DNA of 64,000 nucleotides from CAVSIS01 sp963814875 (GCA_963814875.1 CAWFFJ010000016.1:62001-126000), one strand, 5' to 3'; positions 27,493 to 35,618 are shown, numbered from the stretch's first letter. The notes: generated by a model not told the origin, from the sequence alone. Translations and numbers: made by a program.

Positions 27493-27551
27493 AAGGCCCT
27501 CGCCTGCATGTCTCACCAGGTGGCGAAGCGAGGGACGAGAGAGGCCGTGAG

Positions 27552-27669
27552 GTGTGGTGATTTCGCAGGACGAGCGAGTGAGGCGTAGCCCAGCTACGTC
27601 GATCGAGCGAGTTCAAGAAAGCGCCGCGGATAGGGACCCATTGCGGGACACTCGTCGTCCCGCAATGGG
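27552..27669. repeat. dispersed palindromic element R1 with adjoining hairpin
   Basis: Bases 27552-27628 (GTGTGGTGATTTCGCAGGACGAGCGAG, AGGCGTA...TACGTCGATCGAGCGAG, AAGAAAGCGCCGC) match 35318-35396 in order and spacing, with an inverted centre GGCGTA/TACGTC. Eight bases later 27637-27669 is a perfect 13-base stem CCCATTGCGGGAC/GTCCCGCAATGGG with a 7-base loop. It fills most of the 244-base gap after the glycosyltransferase. Confidence 0.65.
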
Positions 27670-27724
27670 CAACGGTCTCTCTCGGTCCGTAGCCGTCAGC
27701 CTGGTGAGATATGCAGGCCAAGGC

Positions 27725-27730
27725 TATAGT
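27725..27730 (+). promoter_or_regulatory. -10 box six bases before the hydrolase gene
   Basis: TATAGT, six bases from ATG 27737; no Shine-Dalgarno sequence follows it. Confidence 0.5.
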
Positions 27731-27736
27731 CGCGTG

Positions 27737-28588
27737 ATGACGCCCCCGCAAGAGCGAACGCTCGACCTTGTCGACCGGCACATGGCCGCACTGGAGTGGG
27801 GTCCGCCTTCGGGCCTCCCCACTCTCGCGCTGCATGGGTGGCTCGACAACGCCGCCTCCTTCGCCCGGCTCGCACCAATGCTGGCCGGCCTCCACCTGGT
27901 CGCCCCCGACCTCAGCGGCCACGGCCGCTCCGACCACCACCCCCTCGGATGCGCCCACCACTTCGTCGACTGGGTCGGGGAGGTCCTGTCCGTCGCCGAC
28001 ACCCTCGGGTGGCACCGCTTCCGGGTCGTCGGCCACTCCATGGGCGCCGGCATCGCCACCCTGCTCGCCGCGACCGCGCCCGAACGGATCGCGCGCGTCG
28101 CGCTCCTCGAGGGCTTCGGACCCCTGTCCGCGCCCCCGGAAGGTGTCGCCGAGCGCCTCGCCCGAGCCCTGGCCGACGAGAAGCGGGTGGCCGCTGCGTC
28201 ACGCCGGGTGTTTGCCGGTCTCGAGGAAGCGGTCGAGGCCCGGCGTCGCGGAACCGACCTCGATTTTGACGCCGCCCGCCTACTCGTCGAGCGCGGGGTC
28301 GAGCCCGCCGAGGGCGGGGTCCGCTTCCGCCACGACCCGAGGCTCAAGGCCCGCTCACGCGTGCGGCTCACAGAGTCCCAGGTGCTTGCCTTCCTGGCAG
28401 CGATCGAGTGCCCGGTGCTCGCCGTGCGTGCGCGGAGCGGGTGGCCGTTTCCAGCCGAGCTGGTCCAGGCTCGGGTGAAGGCGGTGCGGCGAGTGGAGCT
28501 GGTCGAGGTCGACGGCGGACACCACGTCCACCTCACCCACCCGGAGAGGGTTGCAGCCCTGCTCGAGCGCTTTCTCGCCGACGGTTGA
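27737..28588 (+). CDS. alpha/beta hydrolase
   Basis: A 283-residue alpha/beta-hydrolase fold enzyme. Seen are LHGWLDNAASF (oxyanion loop), VAPDLSGHGRSD, the nucleophile elbow GHSMGAG with Ser101, and the C-terminal catalytic His in DGGHHVHLTHPE. The HGWLDN pattern is that of the serine hydrolase-like (SERHL/MhpC-like) group. No signal peptide. Substrate unknown. The transcript is probably leaderless. It ends at a shared terminator facing hsp20. Confidence 0.85.
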   Translation: MTPPQERTLDLVDRHMAALEWGPPSGLPTLALHGWLDNAASFARLAPMLAGLHLVAPDLSGHGRSDHHPLGCAHHFVDWVGEVLSVADTLGWHRFRVVGHSMGAGIATLLAATAPERIARVALLEGFGPLSAPPEGVAERLARALADEKRVAAASRRVFAGLEEAVEARRRGTDLDFDAARLLVERGVEPAEGGVRFRHDPRLKARSRVRLTESQVLAFLAAIECPVLAVRARSGWPFPAELVQARVKAVRRVELVEVDGGHHVHLTHPERVAALLERFLADG

Positions 28589-28639
28589 CGCGAGTCCCGA
28601 TCGCTACCCACCGCTGATCGGCCCTTCGAAAAACAGAGC

Positions 28640-28666
28640 GACCCCGGGGTCGGCCCGGGGTCATTG
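28640..28666. terminator. terminator between the convergent hydrolase and hsp20 genes
   Basis: GACCCCGGG-GTCGG-CCCGGGGTC, a 9-base stem followed by ATTGTCATT on the + side. It lies about 50 bases after the hydrolase stop and 28 bases from the hsp20 stop and could serve both. Confidence 0.6.
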
Positions 28667-28689
28667 TCATTCGCCTGCGTGGTGGCGCG

Positions 28690-29151
28690 CTACACGCTCT
28701 GGATGTCGACCTTGATCGAGCGGGGCTTGGCCTCTTCGCGCTTCGGCACGGTCAGCGTCAACACCCCGTTGCCGGCCGTGGCGACGATGTCCTCGCCGCG
28801 GAATGAGGGCGGCAGCCGGAACGTACGCTCAAAGCTGCCATAGGCCCGCTCGACGCGGTGGTACGTCTCACCCTCGACCGCCTGCTCGAAGCTGCGCTCG
28901 CCGCTGATCGAGAGGATGTTGTTCTCGACCGAGACCTGGACGTTCTTCGGATCGATCCCGGGGAGCTCGAACGCCAGCACCAGGTTGTCCTTGGTCTCTC
29001 GAATGTCGACCGCCGGCGTCCAAGCGGCGGAGATCGAGCCTTCGTCGGTGAGACGACCGCTGCGACTCGCAATCCGGTCGAACAGTTGGTTCATGCGATC
29101 GTTCATCGAAGCAACCTCACGCTGCGGATCCCAATGTGTCATTCCGTTCAT
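28690..29151 (-). CDS. Hsp20/alpha-crystallin small heat-shock protein
   Basis: Small heat-shock proteins bind unfolding proteins without ATP. The 153-residue protein has the alpha-crystallin domain from about residue 45: WTPAVDIRETKDNLVLAFELPGI, then NILSISGER, ending with GNGVLTLTVPKRE, the A-x-x-x-n-GvL signature. N-terminal arm is short. SD GGAGG lies seven bases before the ATG. A near-perfect sigma-70 promoter lies upstream. Confidence 0.93.
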   Translation of the reverse strand: MNGMTHWDPQREVASMNDRMNQLFDRIASRSGRLTDEGSISAAWTPAVDIRETKDNLVLAFELPGIDPKNVQVSVENNILSISGERSFEQAVEGETYHRVERAYGSFERTFRLPPSFRGEDIVATAGNGVLTLTVPKREEAKPRSIKVDIQSV

Positions 29152-29201
29152 GATGTACCTCCATGGAGTTGTCAGTGGAGCCCCTACGACTCCTAGGGCT
29201 C

Positions 29202-29230
29202 AATATAGAACATGAGTCTTGTATTGTCAA
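29202..29230 (-). promoter_or_regulatory. sigma-70 promoter of hsp20
   Basis: On the coding strand TTGACA (29230-29225), 17 bases, TATATT (29207-29202), in an unusually AT-rich stretch. Predicted start near 29195 gives a leader of about 44 bases. No CIRCE repeat is seen. Confidence 0.75.
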
Positions 29231-29353
29231 GTCGTAACATAATGAAAAATAAAACTTGAGTTATACACGCTAAGATATTTCCTGTTCAGTGACCGGGCGC
29301 TGTTCGAACAGGTCCGCTCCCCACCCACGGCGCGAGCATCACGCGCCCAATGC

Positions 29354-29359
29354 TATGAT
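29354..29359 (+). promoter_or_regulatory. -10 box upstream of the PilZ gene
   Basis: TATGAT, with no clear -35 partner. It would give a leader of about 118 bases ahead of GTG 29484, containing the short peptide frame 29446-29487. The remainder of 29152-29483 holds the hsp20 promoter and this leader. Confidence 0.4.
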
Positions 29360-29445
29360 GTTGGATCGGTGTCGGTTGATGGGCGCGGCACCCGCAACCA
29401 GCCGGAGCCGGGTCCGTACCACAACTGGACGAGGAGAGAATCCGA

Positions 29446-29487
29446 GTGCACACCCTGCGTCACTCCCACCGACGCCCCGGACCGTGA
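29446..29487 (+). CDS. possible 13-residue leader peptide
   Basis: GTG preceded by GAGGAGAG at a good distance encodes MHTLRHSHRRPGP. Its TGA overlaps the GTG start of the PilZ gene by four bases (GTGA). Three of the 13 residues are histidine. The PilZ gene has no ribosome site of its own, so this frame may exist to couple translation. Confidence 0.4.
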   Translation: MHTLRHSHRRPGP

Positions 29488-30260
29488 GTTTGATCGGAGC
29501 GATCCGGGCAGCGATGCAGCGCTTCACCGGCCGCAAGGTCGACGGCGCTCGCGACGACGAGGGCAAGCCCAGTCGGCAGGTCCTGGTCATCGCGCGCGAC
29601 GCCGCGCTCACCCAGCGACTTGCCGATCTCGTTCGCGAGCGCGGGCTCGATCCGCTTGTCGTCACCAGCGCCCGGTTCGGTCTCGAGCAGGCCCAGCGGA
29701 CCGAGTTTCCACTCGTCGTTGTCGATGCTCCTTTCCCCGACCTCGAGGTCGCGGAGTTTGTCCGCGAGCTCCGCTCACCGAGGCGCTCCCGGCGGCAGGG
29801 CTCACTGCTGGTGCTGACCGCTCCGGATCTTCGCGGCGAGATCCAAAAGACCCTCGGAAGCAGCGCCACGACCGTGCTCGTGCGCCACGCTCCGGACGAG
29901 CTCCTTCGGCCCGTGATGGAACGCCTGCTGTCGGTGGCTCCGCGCAAGCGTCCATCAGGCCCGGTCATCGCCCGGATTGTGCCCGAAGTCAACTCGAGCC
30001 CGCTGGCCTGTCCGGTCGTCAACATTTCGGCGACCGGTGTCCTGGTGATCACCCAACACCTGCTGCCGATCGGAACCCGATGCCAGGTCGAGCTCACCTC
30101 GGACGCCTCGGACGAGTCTCTGATCGCCAGCGGTTGGGTGGTACGGCATCAGCCGTCGCGGTCCGGCACGGACCCTTTCCACGATCGGATGGCGGTCCGG
30201 TTCCTGGACGGCGGCAGTCCGGGGCGGGATCGGCTGGTCCGCTTTCTCGCGGCAGTCTAG
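29484..30260 (+). CDS. receiver-like plus PilZ-domain protein
   Basis: A 258-residue protein in two parts. Residues about 33-155 resemble a response-regulator receiver (RQVLVIARDAALTQRLADLV, FPLVVVDAPFPD, LLVLTAPDL) but the usual acidic pair is reduced, so phosphorylation is doubtful. Residues about 165-255 form a PilZ-like beta barrel (LACPVVNISATGVLVITQ, ASGWVVRHQ, MAVRFLD). The RxxxR half of the c-di-GMP site is not clear. Start GTG 29484 is favoured by the overlapping leader peptide; ATG 29379 and ATG 29514 are alternatives. Confidence 0.7.
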   Translation: MSLIGAIRAAMQRFTGRKVDGARDDEGKPSRQVLVIARDAALTQRLADLVRERGLDPLVVTSARFGLEQAQRTEFPLVVVDAPFPDLEVAEFVRELRSPRRSRRQGSLLVLTAPDLRGEIQKTLGSSATTVLVRHAPDELLRPVMERLLSVAPRKRPSGPVIARIVPEVNSSPLACPVVNISATGVLVITQHLLPIGTRCQVELTSDASDESLIASGWVVRHQPSRSGTDPFHDRMAVRFLDGGSPGRDRLVRFLAAV

Positions 30261-31144
30261 ATCAGGCTCCCCTCGCTGCGGCCGAGTCGGACGAGGTGGA
30301 TCCGCTCGGTTGACGCATTCCCGAGCCCGTAGCGACGCTCCGCGGCGAGGATGTGGGTGAGCGGCGGGCTGATCGGCCGGTCCTCCCCGAAGTGCTCCTT
30401 GCGCCTGGCCTGCATGATGCGCGCTCCGGTGGCGTCTACGGCCACCGGGTCGATGCCGACCACCAGCCCCGCGTAAGGCCAGGTGAACTCGCGCGCGAAG
30501 GCGTGAGGTCCGACGCCGTGGAACAGCGGTTGCAGCATGACCAGGACGTTGAGGCGGGTCTTGCCTTCCACCTCGGGCAGGCGCCAGATGGCGCCGAGGC
30601 TCTCGCAGCCGTTGTCGTGATAGTCCGCCGGACGGGGGACGAACATGATGTAGTTCTTCAGGCAGGTACCGAGACCGGCCCAGTAGTGGATGCGCGACGG
30701 CCGCGCGTTGATGAGCGCCGTTGCCTGCTGAAACACGGGGTTGGTCCGGATTCCGTGATCGTCAACCGAGACGCTCGCGTCCGCCACCCCGACCTCGCGC
30801 ACACGCTGAACGATCGCGTGCTCGAGTGCGGGAGGCGTCGGCAGGTTGCGCCACACGTTGGTCTTGACCCCGACGACGTCGTCGGGCCGCACCAGGCGGC
30901 TCCAGGCGCGGCTCGGCTCGCGCTCGTCGAGCAGGGCCATGACCGCGTCGTCGAGCATCCGCGCGAGGATTTTCGCGTCGATGGCGCCGTCCGAACCCAA
31001 GACCGCGGGGTCCCGAACCAGCACCACCCTGCTCGTCCCGTCGACCGCCGCGGCGGCCGCCTCCGGCAGGCCGAGCAGGCCCGCCATCGCGGCGCCGGAT
31101 CCGGTGCGAAGAAAGTCGCGTCGGGTCAGGCCGTCGTCGCTCAT
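30257..31144 (-). CDS. Tat-exported DUF362 protein
   Basis: A 295-residue protein with a twin-arginine leader (TRRDFLRTGSGAAMAGLLGL). The mature part carries VLVRDP, DDVVGVKTNVWRN and the GIDPVAVDATGARIM segment of DUF362, a family often linked to iron-sulfur proteins, although no CxxCxxC cluster is visible here. Tat export suggests a cofactor is inserted before transport. ATG overlaps the stop of the upstream lipoprotein gene (ATGA), so the two are one unit. Activity unknown. Confidence 0.82.
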   Translation of the reverse strand: MSDDGLTRRDFLRTGSGAAMAGLLGLPEAAAAAVDGTSRVVLVRDPAVLGSDGAIDAKILARMLDDAVMALLDEREPSRAWSRLVRPDDVVGVKTNVWRNLPTPPALEHAIVQRVREVGVADASVSVDDHGIRTNPVFQQATALINARPSRIHYWAGLGTCLKNYIMFVPRPADYHDNGCESLGAIWRLPEVEGKTRLNVLVMLQPLFHGVGPHAFAREFTWPYAGLVVGIDPVAVDATGARIMQARRKEHFGEDRPISPPLTHILAAERRYGLGNASTERIHLVRLGRSEGSLI

Positions 31145-32064
31145 CTCGAACCTCCTGCCGGCGGGGCCGTCTCCGCCACCAGCTCGGCCGCGACCGCAGG
31201 CGCCGTCGCCGCCGCCACCAGGACGAGACGCCTCTCGTCGGACCGGACCGCCCACCAGGTCCCGTCCTCGGCGGCCGCCGGTCCGCCCTCCTGCGCCCGC
31301 GGCGGCAGCCTGGCGACCACGGCATCCCGAGCGGCTGCCGCGCGGTCAGGTATCGGATAGTCCACCAGTACCAGCACGGCGTCGCCCGAAGGACGGTGGT
31401 AGTGCGCGAGACCGACGGCGGCGTCACGGCCCAGGCCAAGGAGGTCATCGCCAGCGAGCGGCACCTCCGCGCTGAGCAGCACGCTGCCGCGCACAAACCG
31501 CACGCTGGCTTCGTCGCGGCCCGGCACCGGAAGAGCCGTGACCAGCTCCGGCGTCGCGCCCGCCTCGGCGATCCCCGCCAGGGCGTTGCGGGCGACGGCG
31601 ACCAGCAGCTCGCTGTCGGCTGCTCCCGAATCGGCCCACAGCGAGAGCAGGAACGCCCCCTTGCGGGCGGACAGCCAGCCCGGCCGCAGGCGACCCTCGT
31701 CCCCGACCTCGACCGGTTGACCGTCCGCGTCGTGTCGAAACGCGCCCCAGGCATCCTCCGGCGACCCGAGTCGGAAGACGTCGAGCACCAGCTCGCCCCG
31801 ACCGTCCGGCGCCACCCAGCGCCGCGACAGGCAGCCGGTCATACCGTAGGCGAGGTAGACCTCGGCGTGACCGTCGATGTAGCCGTAGATGGACTCCGGG
31901 TCGTACAGCCCGTCGTCTTCGGGGTTCGCCGCCCAACCGCCGACCTCGGCGGGCAGCCCGGCGCGGATCGTCTGGAGCGTGTTGGAGGCTGTGGCCGGCC
32001 GACGCGCGCAGGCTGCGGCGCCAAGCAGCAGGACCGCGAGCAGGACGATTGTGGGGCCGCGCAT
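31141..32064 (-). CDS. DUF6599-like lipoprotein
   Basis: A 307-residue protein with a lipobox (LLLGAAAC), so it is anchored to a membrane by a lipid. Features are YDPESIYGYIDGHAEVYLAYGM, LVLDVFRLGSPEDAWGAF and a beta-rich C-terminal half, which I associate with DUF6599. GGAGGTGGCC precedes ATG 32064. It is co-transcribed with the Tat DUF362 gene, a pair that suggests a shared periplasmic redox or sensing role, but this is inference. Confidence 0.72.
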   Translation of the reverse strand: MRGPTIVLLAVLLLGAAACARRPATASNTLQTIRAGLPAEVGGWAANPEDDGLYDPESIYGYIDGHAEVYLAYGMTGCLSRRWVAPDGRGELVLDVFRLGSPEDAWGAFRHDADGQPVEVGDEGRLRPGWLSARKGAFLLSLWADSGAADSELLVAVARNALAGIAEAGATPELVTALPVPGRDEASVRFVRGSVLLSAEVPLAGDDLLGLGRDAAVGLAHYHRPSGDAVLVLVDYPIPDRAAAARDAVVARLPPRAQEGGPAAAEDGTWWAVRSDERRLVLVAAATAPAVAAELVAETAPPAGGSR

Positions 32065-32113
32065 GGCCACCTCCCGGAATGTGACCATGGTAGCCTGCCC
32101 CGCTCCGATCGCC

Positions 32114-33118
32114 TCACGGTGAGAGCGCAACGATCCTGTCCACCAGGGCCCGCCCCTCGGGGGTATCCGGCACCACGCCCGGCCGGATCAGGCGCCGGGT
32201 CAGCTCGACCCACCCCGGATCGGCGGCGAAGACCTTCCGGAACAAGGGCACGGCCTCCGCTTCGCGTCCGTTGGTCGCCAAGGTCACGGCGTGCCAGTAG
32301 GTGATCTCCAGGTTGTCCGGGGCGATCGCCGCCGCGGCGCCGTACTCGGCCAGGGCGCCCTCGAGGTCGCCGTGCTCGACCGCGACGTCGCCGCGGTTCA
32401 TATGCTCGTAGGCCCGGTGCAGGTCCACCAGCCGCCGCAGCTCCGCCACCGGCCGCGGATTGTCCTCGACCCGGAGATCGACCAGGCGGTCCGCCCACGG
32501 CTGCCCGCCGCGCTGCCCGCGGACCACCAGGATCGCCGCTGACTGCCGGCCGCGGATATCGCCGCCCTCGCCCTGCGCGGCCTCGAGGGCAGTGAGCAGG
32601 CGGTCCGTGAGGTCCCCGGTCGCGGACTCGTAGGCCCGGGCCATCGCCGGAACCACCGTGTCGTGGGCCATCATGTTGGCCTGCACCGAGTAGCCGTCAC
32701 CGACCCGGTGCGCCGCCGACTCGATGCAGCGCGCTCCGGTGTGGGCGGCCACCCGGCCGAGCGCGTCCACCACCCCGACCTGACGGACGTCGCGACCGGA
32801 GTCTGCCCCGACCAGCGCGGCGAGCGCGTCCGGCGCCGCCATCCCGCTGTCGAGCAGGGCGAGCAGGCGAGGACCATAGGCCGGGTCGACGAACGACTGG
32901 GTCGCCACCGCACCGATCCCGGCCCGGGCCCAGACCACCGTGGTGCCGACGGAGAACCAGTGCGACTGGACCGCGACCCCGAGCTGGCCGGTGGCCGCAT
33001 CCCGGGCCACGATCGAGTAGGTGGTCACCGGGCGGCGGGGTGACGGCGCTGCGGCGGTCGCCGGCAGCACGCCGCTCAGGACGAGAACGGTGAGGATCAT
33101 GGCGGCTCGACGTAACAT
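32114..33118 (-). CDS. secreted DUF1028 protein with TPR-like C-terminus
   Basis: A 334-residue exported protein (signal MILTVLVLSGVLPATAAA). Residues about 35-230 are DUF1028 (TYSIVARDAATGQLGVAVQSHWFSVG, ATQSFVDPAYG, ARCIESAAHRVGDGYSVQANMM), an Ntn-hydrolase-like fold. The last 100 residues contain two TPR-like helices (YEHMNRGDVAVEHGDLEGALAEY). Start ATG 33118 follows GGAGG. Catalysis is unproven in this family. Confidence 0.8.
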   Translation of the reverse strand: MLRRAAMILTVLVLSGVLPATAAAPSPRRPVTTYSIVARDAATGQLGVAVQSHWFSVGTTVVWARAGIGAVATQSFVDPAYGPRLLALLDSGMAAPDALAALVGADSGRDVRQVGVVDALGRVAAHTGARCIESAAHRVGDGYSVQANMMAHDTVVPAMARAYESATGDLTDRLLTALEAAQGEGGDIRGRQSAAILVVRGQRGGQPWADRLVDLRVEDNPRPVAELRRLVDLHRAYEHMNRGDVAVEHGDLEGALAEYGAAAAIAPDNLEITYWHAVTLATNGREAEAVPLFRKVFAADPGWVELTRRLIRPGVVPDTPEGRALVDRIVALSP

Positions 33119-33230
33119 GGGCACCTCCGGTGTGCTCAGCTCGAGGTGACTGTAGCCGAGAAACCGTGCGGCGTCCCGCGGGCTGAAGGAGAGTCAGCAC
33201 CTGCCGCGTGAGCTCTCCGACCGACCGCTC

Positions 33231-33272
33231 TTGACCCGGATCAAGGCGGGAGCACCGGTCAGGCCTTATAGT
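33231..33272 (+). promoter_or_regulatory. FNR/CRP-type site and -10 box of the hemerythrin gene
   Basis: TTGACCCGGATCAA (33231-33244) matches the FNR-family site TTGAT-N4-ATCAA at nine of ten defined bases. TATAGT lies at 33267-33272. If transcription starts at 33279, the site is centred at -41.5, the class II activator position. Leader about 25 bases with GAGGAG. Confidence 0.65.
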
Positions 33273-33303
33273 GATGGCATCGCTTTCGCTCGAGGAGCTG
33301 ACC

Positions 33304-33861
33304 ATGGATCCGATCGAAACGCTGTCCAACGAGCACGGCCTCATCCGCCAGTACCTCGACAACCTGGCGCTGGCCGCCACCCACCTCGAGGAGGGTCGCC
33401 GCCCGTCGCGGGCCTTCTTCGAGAAGGGCATCGACTTCGCCCGGACCTTCGCCGACCGCTTCCACCACTTCAAGGAGGAGCACGTCCTGTTCGTCCGCCT
33501 GGCACAGCGCAAGCAGGGCGAGATCGACGCCCAGCTCGAGGCCCTCCGCCATCAGCACGAGCGTGGCCGCGAGCTGATCTCCGCGGTTGCCGCCGCGCTC
33601 GACGGCTACGAGGCGCAGGATGCCGGCCACACGGCCGCCCTGGTGGAGAACCTGGCAGCGCACATCGCCCTGCTGCGCCACCACATCCACCTTGAGGACC
33701 ACGTCTTCTACCCGATGGCGCGCAAGACCCTACGTGCCGACGAGATCTCCGAGCTCGAGGCCGAGTTCGCGCGCCAGCGCGACAAGGAGGGCGCCGAGAC
33801 CTTCGAGCGCAGCCACAAGACGGTCGTCGACATGGGCTCGATCATCACCCACCTGCACTGA
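33304..33861 (+). CDS. hemerythrin-domain protein
   Basis: A 185-residue four-helix protein. The diiron ligands expected of hemerythrins are visible: His in NEHGLIRQ, HHFKEEHVLF with His and Glu, HQHERG, and HIALLRHHIHLEDHVFYP. Such proteins bind oxygen or help in repair of nitric oxide damage. Start ATG 33304 follows GAGGAGCTGACC. The FNR-type promoter fits a role under low oxygen or NO stress. Confidence 0.88.
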   Translation: MDPIETLSNEHGLIRQYLDNLALAATHLEEGRRPSRAFFEKGIDFARTFADRFHHFKEEHVLFVRLAQRKQGEIDAQLEALRHQHERGRELISAVAAALDGYEAQDAGHTAALVENLAAHIALLRHHIHLEDHVFYPMARKTLRADEISELEAEFARQRDKEGAETFERSHKTVVDMGSIITHLH

Positions 33862-34008
33862 GGCGGGGAGAGTGCCGCCGTCGACCCTCCGGCCGACTGC
33901 GCGCGGCCCTCTCGCCCCCTCTGCAGAGGCGATGGCCTCCGGGCCTTCCCTCTGGCTGGAGACGCCGCGATGTCGCCGTGCTCGGCGCCGCGCTCTCCCG
34001 GCGCAGGG

Positions 34009-34014
34009 TAGAAT
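34009..34014 (+). promoter_or_regulatory. -10 box six bases before the GGDEF gene
   Basis: TAGAAT, six bases from GTG 34021; no ribosome binding site is present. The preceding gap 33862-34008 shows no other feature. Confidence 0.45.
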
Positions 34015-34020
34015 CCGCGT

Positions 34021-34872
34021 GTGCCCGGCGCCACCTCGATAAAGCGCTTCGCGGTACCCACGTTCGCATTCCTGCTGCTGGCGGCGATCGCCTGGGCGGA
34101 CGTCGAGCTGTGGCCGGTCGACCTGGCGACCGGCCTGCTCTACCTCATCCCCGTGGCGGTGACCGCATGGTGGGGGCCGAGGTGGTCGCCGTGGGTGGTC
34201 CTGCCGGCCTCTCTCGCAGTCCTGCACCTCGTCGACCTCGACACCACGCCGATGCTGCGACCCGCCATCGCCTACTGGAACCTGGCGATCCGCTTCGTTT
34301 TCTTCGGGACCGCCGTTGCCTTCCTGCGGCTCACCCGCACCGAGCTCTCGCGCGAGACCCGCCTCGCCGCCACCGACCCCCTCACCGGCGCGCTCAACGT
34401 ACGCCGGCTGCACGAGGAGCTCGGGCGCGAGATCGGGCGTCTCGCCCGCGGCGGCGCCGGGTTCGCTCTCGGCTACCTCGACCTCGACGACTTCAAGCAG
34501 GTCAACGACCGGCTCGGGCACCTCGCGGGCGACCGCCTGCTGCGCGAGATCGTGTCGACCCTCCGCGCCGCCGTACGACGCGCCGACCTGGTCGCCCGGG
34601 TCGGCGGCGACGAGTTCGCCCTGCTCCTGCCGGCGACGGACGAGGCCGGCGCCCGGAGCGTGCTGGAGGATCTGCGCACACGGCTACGTACGGCCCTCGC
34701 CGCCCACGACCCGCCGGTGCGTTTCTCCGCCGGGGCGGTCGTCGTGACCGACCCGGCGACCAACGCCGAGTCGGTGCTCCGCCGGGCCGACGACCTGATG
34801 TATGCGGCCAAACGGGGCGGCAAGAACACTGTGGTGGTCGCGGCCATGGAGCCTGCCGGCGACCGCGGCTGA
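34021..34872 (+). CDS. membrane diguanylate cyclase (GGDEF)
   Basis: A 283-residue protein with about four N-terminal hydrophobic segments (residues 10-105, MASE-like) and a GGDEF domain. DPLTGALN begins the domain, the active site is GGDEF at 195-199, and the RxxD inhibitory site is present (RRAD, 186-189). It should therefore make c-di-GMP from GTP and be product-inhibited. No EAL domain. Start GTG 34021, apparently leaderless. The PilZ protein 4 kb away could be a receiver of the signal, but no direct link is shown. Confidence 0.9.
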   Translation: MPGATSIKRFAVPTFAFLLLAAIAWADVELWPVDLATGLLYLIPVAVTAWWGPRWSPWVVLPASLAVLHLVDLDTTPMLRPAIAYWNLAIRFVFFGTAVAFLRLTRTELSRETRLAATDPLTGALNVRRLHEELGREIGRLARGGAGFALGYLDLDDFKQVNDRLGHLAGDRLLREIVSTLRAAVRRADLVARVGGDEFALLLPATDEAGARSVLEDLRTRLRTALAAHDPPVRFSAGAVVVTDPATNAESVLRRADDLMYAAKRGGKNTVVVAAMEPAGDRG

Positions 34873-34924
34873 GGACGGGTCCGCGGGCCACCACGGCCCA
34901 GAGAACGGTAGCCGTGCTCACTCC

Positions 34925-34956
34925 AGAAACACAACAGCCTCCCGAGATGGGAGGCT
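34925..34956 (-). terminator. terminator of the tRNA cluster
   Basis: AGCCTCCC-ATCTC-GGGAGGCT, an 8-base stem, followed on the minus strand by GTTGTGTTTCTGG. About 28 bases beyond tRNA-Arg(CCG). Confidence 0.65.
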
Positions 34957-34983
34957 AAGTCGATTGATTCCGGGACGCAAGAA

Positions 34984-35060
34984 TGGTGCGCCCGGCGAGA
35001 TTCGAACTCACGACCTTCAGATCCGGAGTCTGACGCTCTATCCAACTGAGCTACGGGCGC
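34984..35060 (-). tRNA. tRNA-Arg (anticodon CCG)
   Basis: Full cloverleaf of 77 bases with encoded CCA. Acceptor GCGCCCG pairs with CGGGCGC; anticodon loop CTCCGGA between TCAGA and TCTGA; T arm GAGTTCGAATCTC. Confidence 0.95.
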
Positions 35061-35074
35061 GACACGCTAACGGG

Positions 35075-35151
35075 TGGGGTGAGCGGAGGGATTCGAACCC
35101 TCGGCCTCCAGGGCCACAACCTGGCGCTCTAACCAACTGAGCTACGCCCAC
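35075..35151 (-). tRNA. tRNA-His (anticodon GTG)
   Basis: Acceptor GTGGGCG/CGCTCAC, encoded CCA, anticodon loop TTGTGGC. The discriminator base is C73 and the base before the 5' end (35152) can supply the G-1 that histidyl-tRNA needs. Confidence 0.95.
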
Positions 35152-35166
35152 CGCAAGACAGTGCTC

Positions 35167-35243
<77 letters not shown>

Positions 35244-35317
35244 ATTCCTAGTCACGGGGCAGGTCCTGGCCCGCATGATTCATCGGGGGTCGTCGCGAGG
35301 CCGGCGAGACGGCCTGC

Positions 35318-35396
35318 GCGGTGGGGATTTCGAGCCGAGGAGCGCGGAGGCGTATTTGACAATACGTCGAGCACTCCGAGGTGAGAAAGCACCGCT
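35318..35396. repeat. dispersed palindromic element R2
   Basis: GCGGTGGGGATTTCGAGC...GGAGGCGTA-TTTGACAA-TACGTCGAGC...GAGAAAGCACCGC: same order and spacing as R1 at 27552. The centre GGCGTATTTGACAATACGTC is an inverted repeat, and the outer GCGGTG/CACCGC also pair. It lies between tRNA-Arg(TCT) and tRNA-Pro. Confidence 0.6.
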
Positions 35397-35458
35397 GCGC
35401 ACGTCGTATCGCCGGTCGCAGGAGACCTCTGGTGAATCGTGCGGGCTCAGGTCGGGAG

Positions 35459-35535
<77 letters not shown>

Positions 35536-35588
35536 ACGCATCAGTCCTCTACTGGTTGCCAAAGATCCGCCGCCGCCGGCGAACGCCG

Positions 35589-35618
35589 AGTATAGTGAGC
35601 CGCCGCGCGCGAAGTCAA
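35589..35618 (-). promoter_or_regulatory. sigma-70 promoter of the tRNA cluster
   Basis: Coding strand TTGACT (35618-35613), 18 bases, TATACT (35594-35589). Transcription would start near 35582, about 47 bases before tRNA-Pro. Confidence 0.65.

Noticed and set aside
31396..32304. A 302-codon + strand frame antisense to the DUF6599 lipoprotein
   Set aside because: Shadow of the lipoprotein gene; the lipobox and ribosome site support the minus strand.
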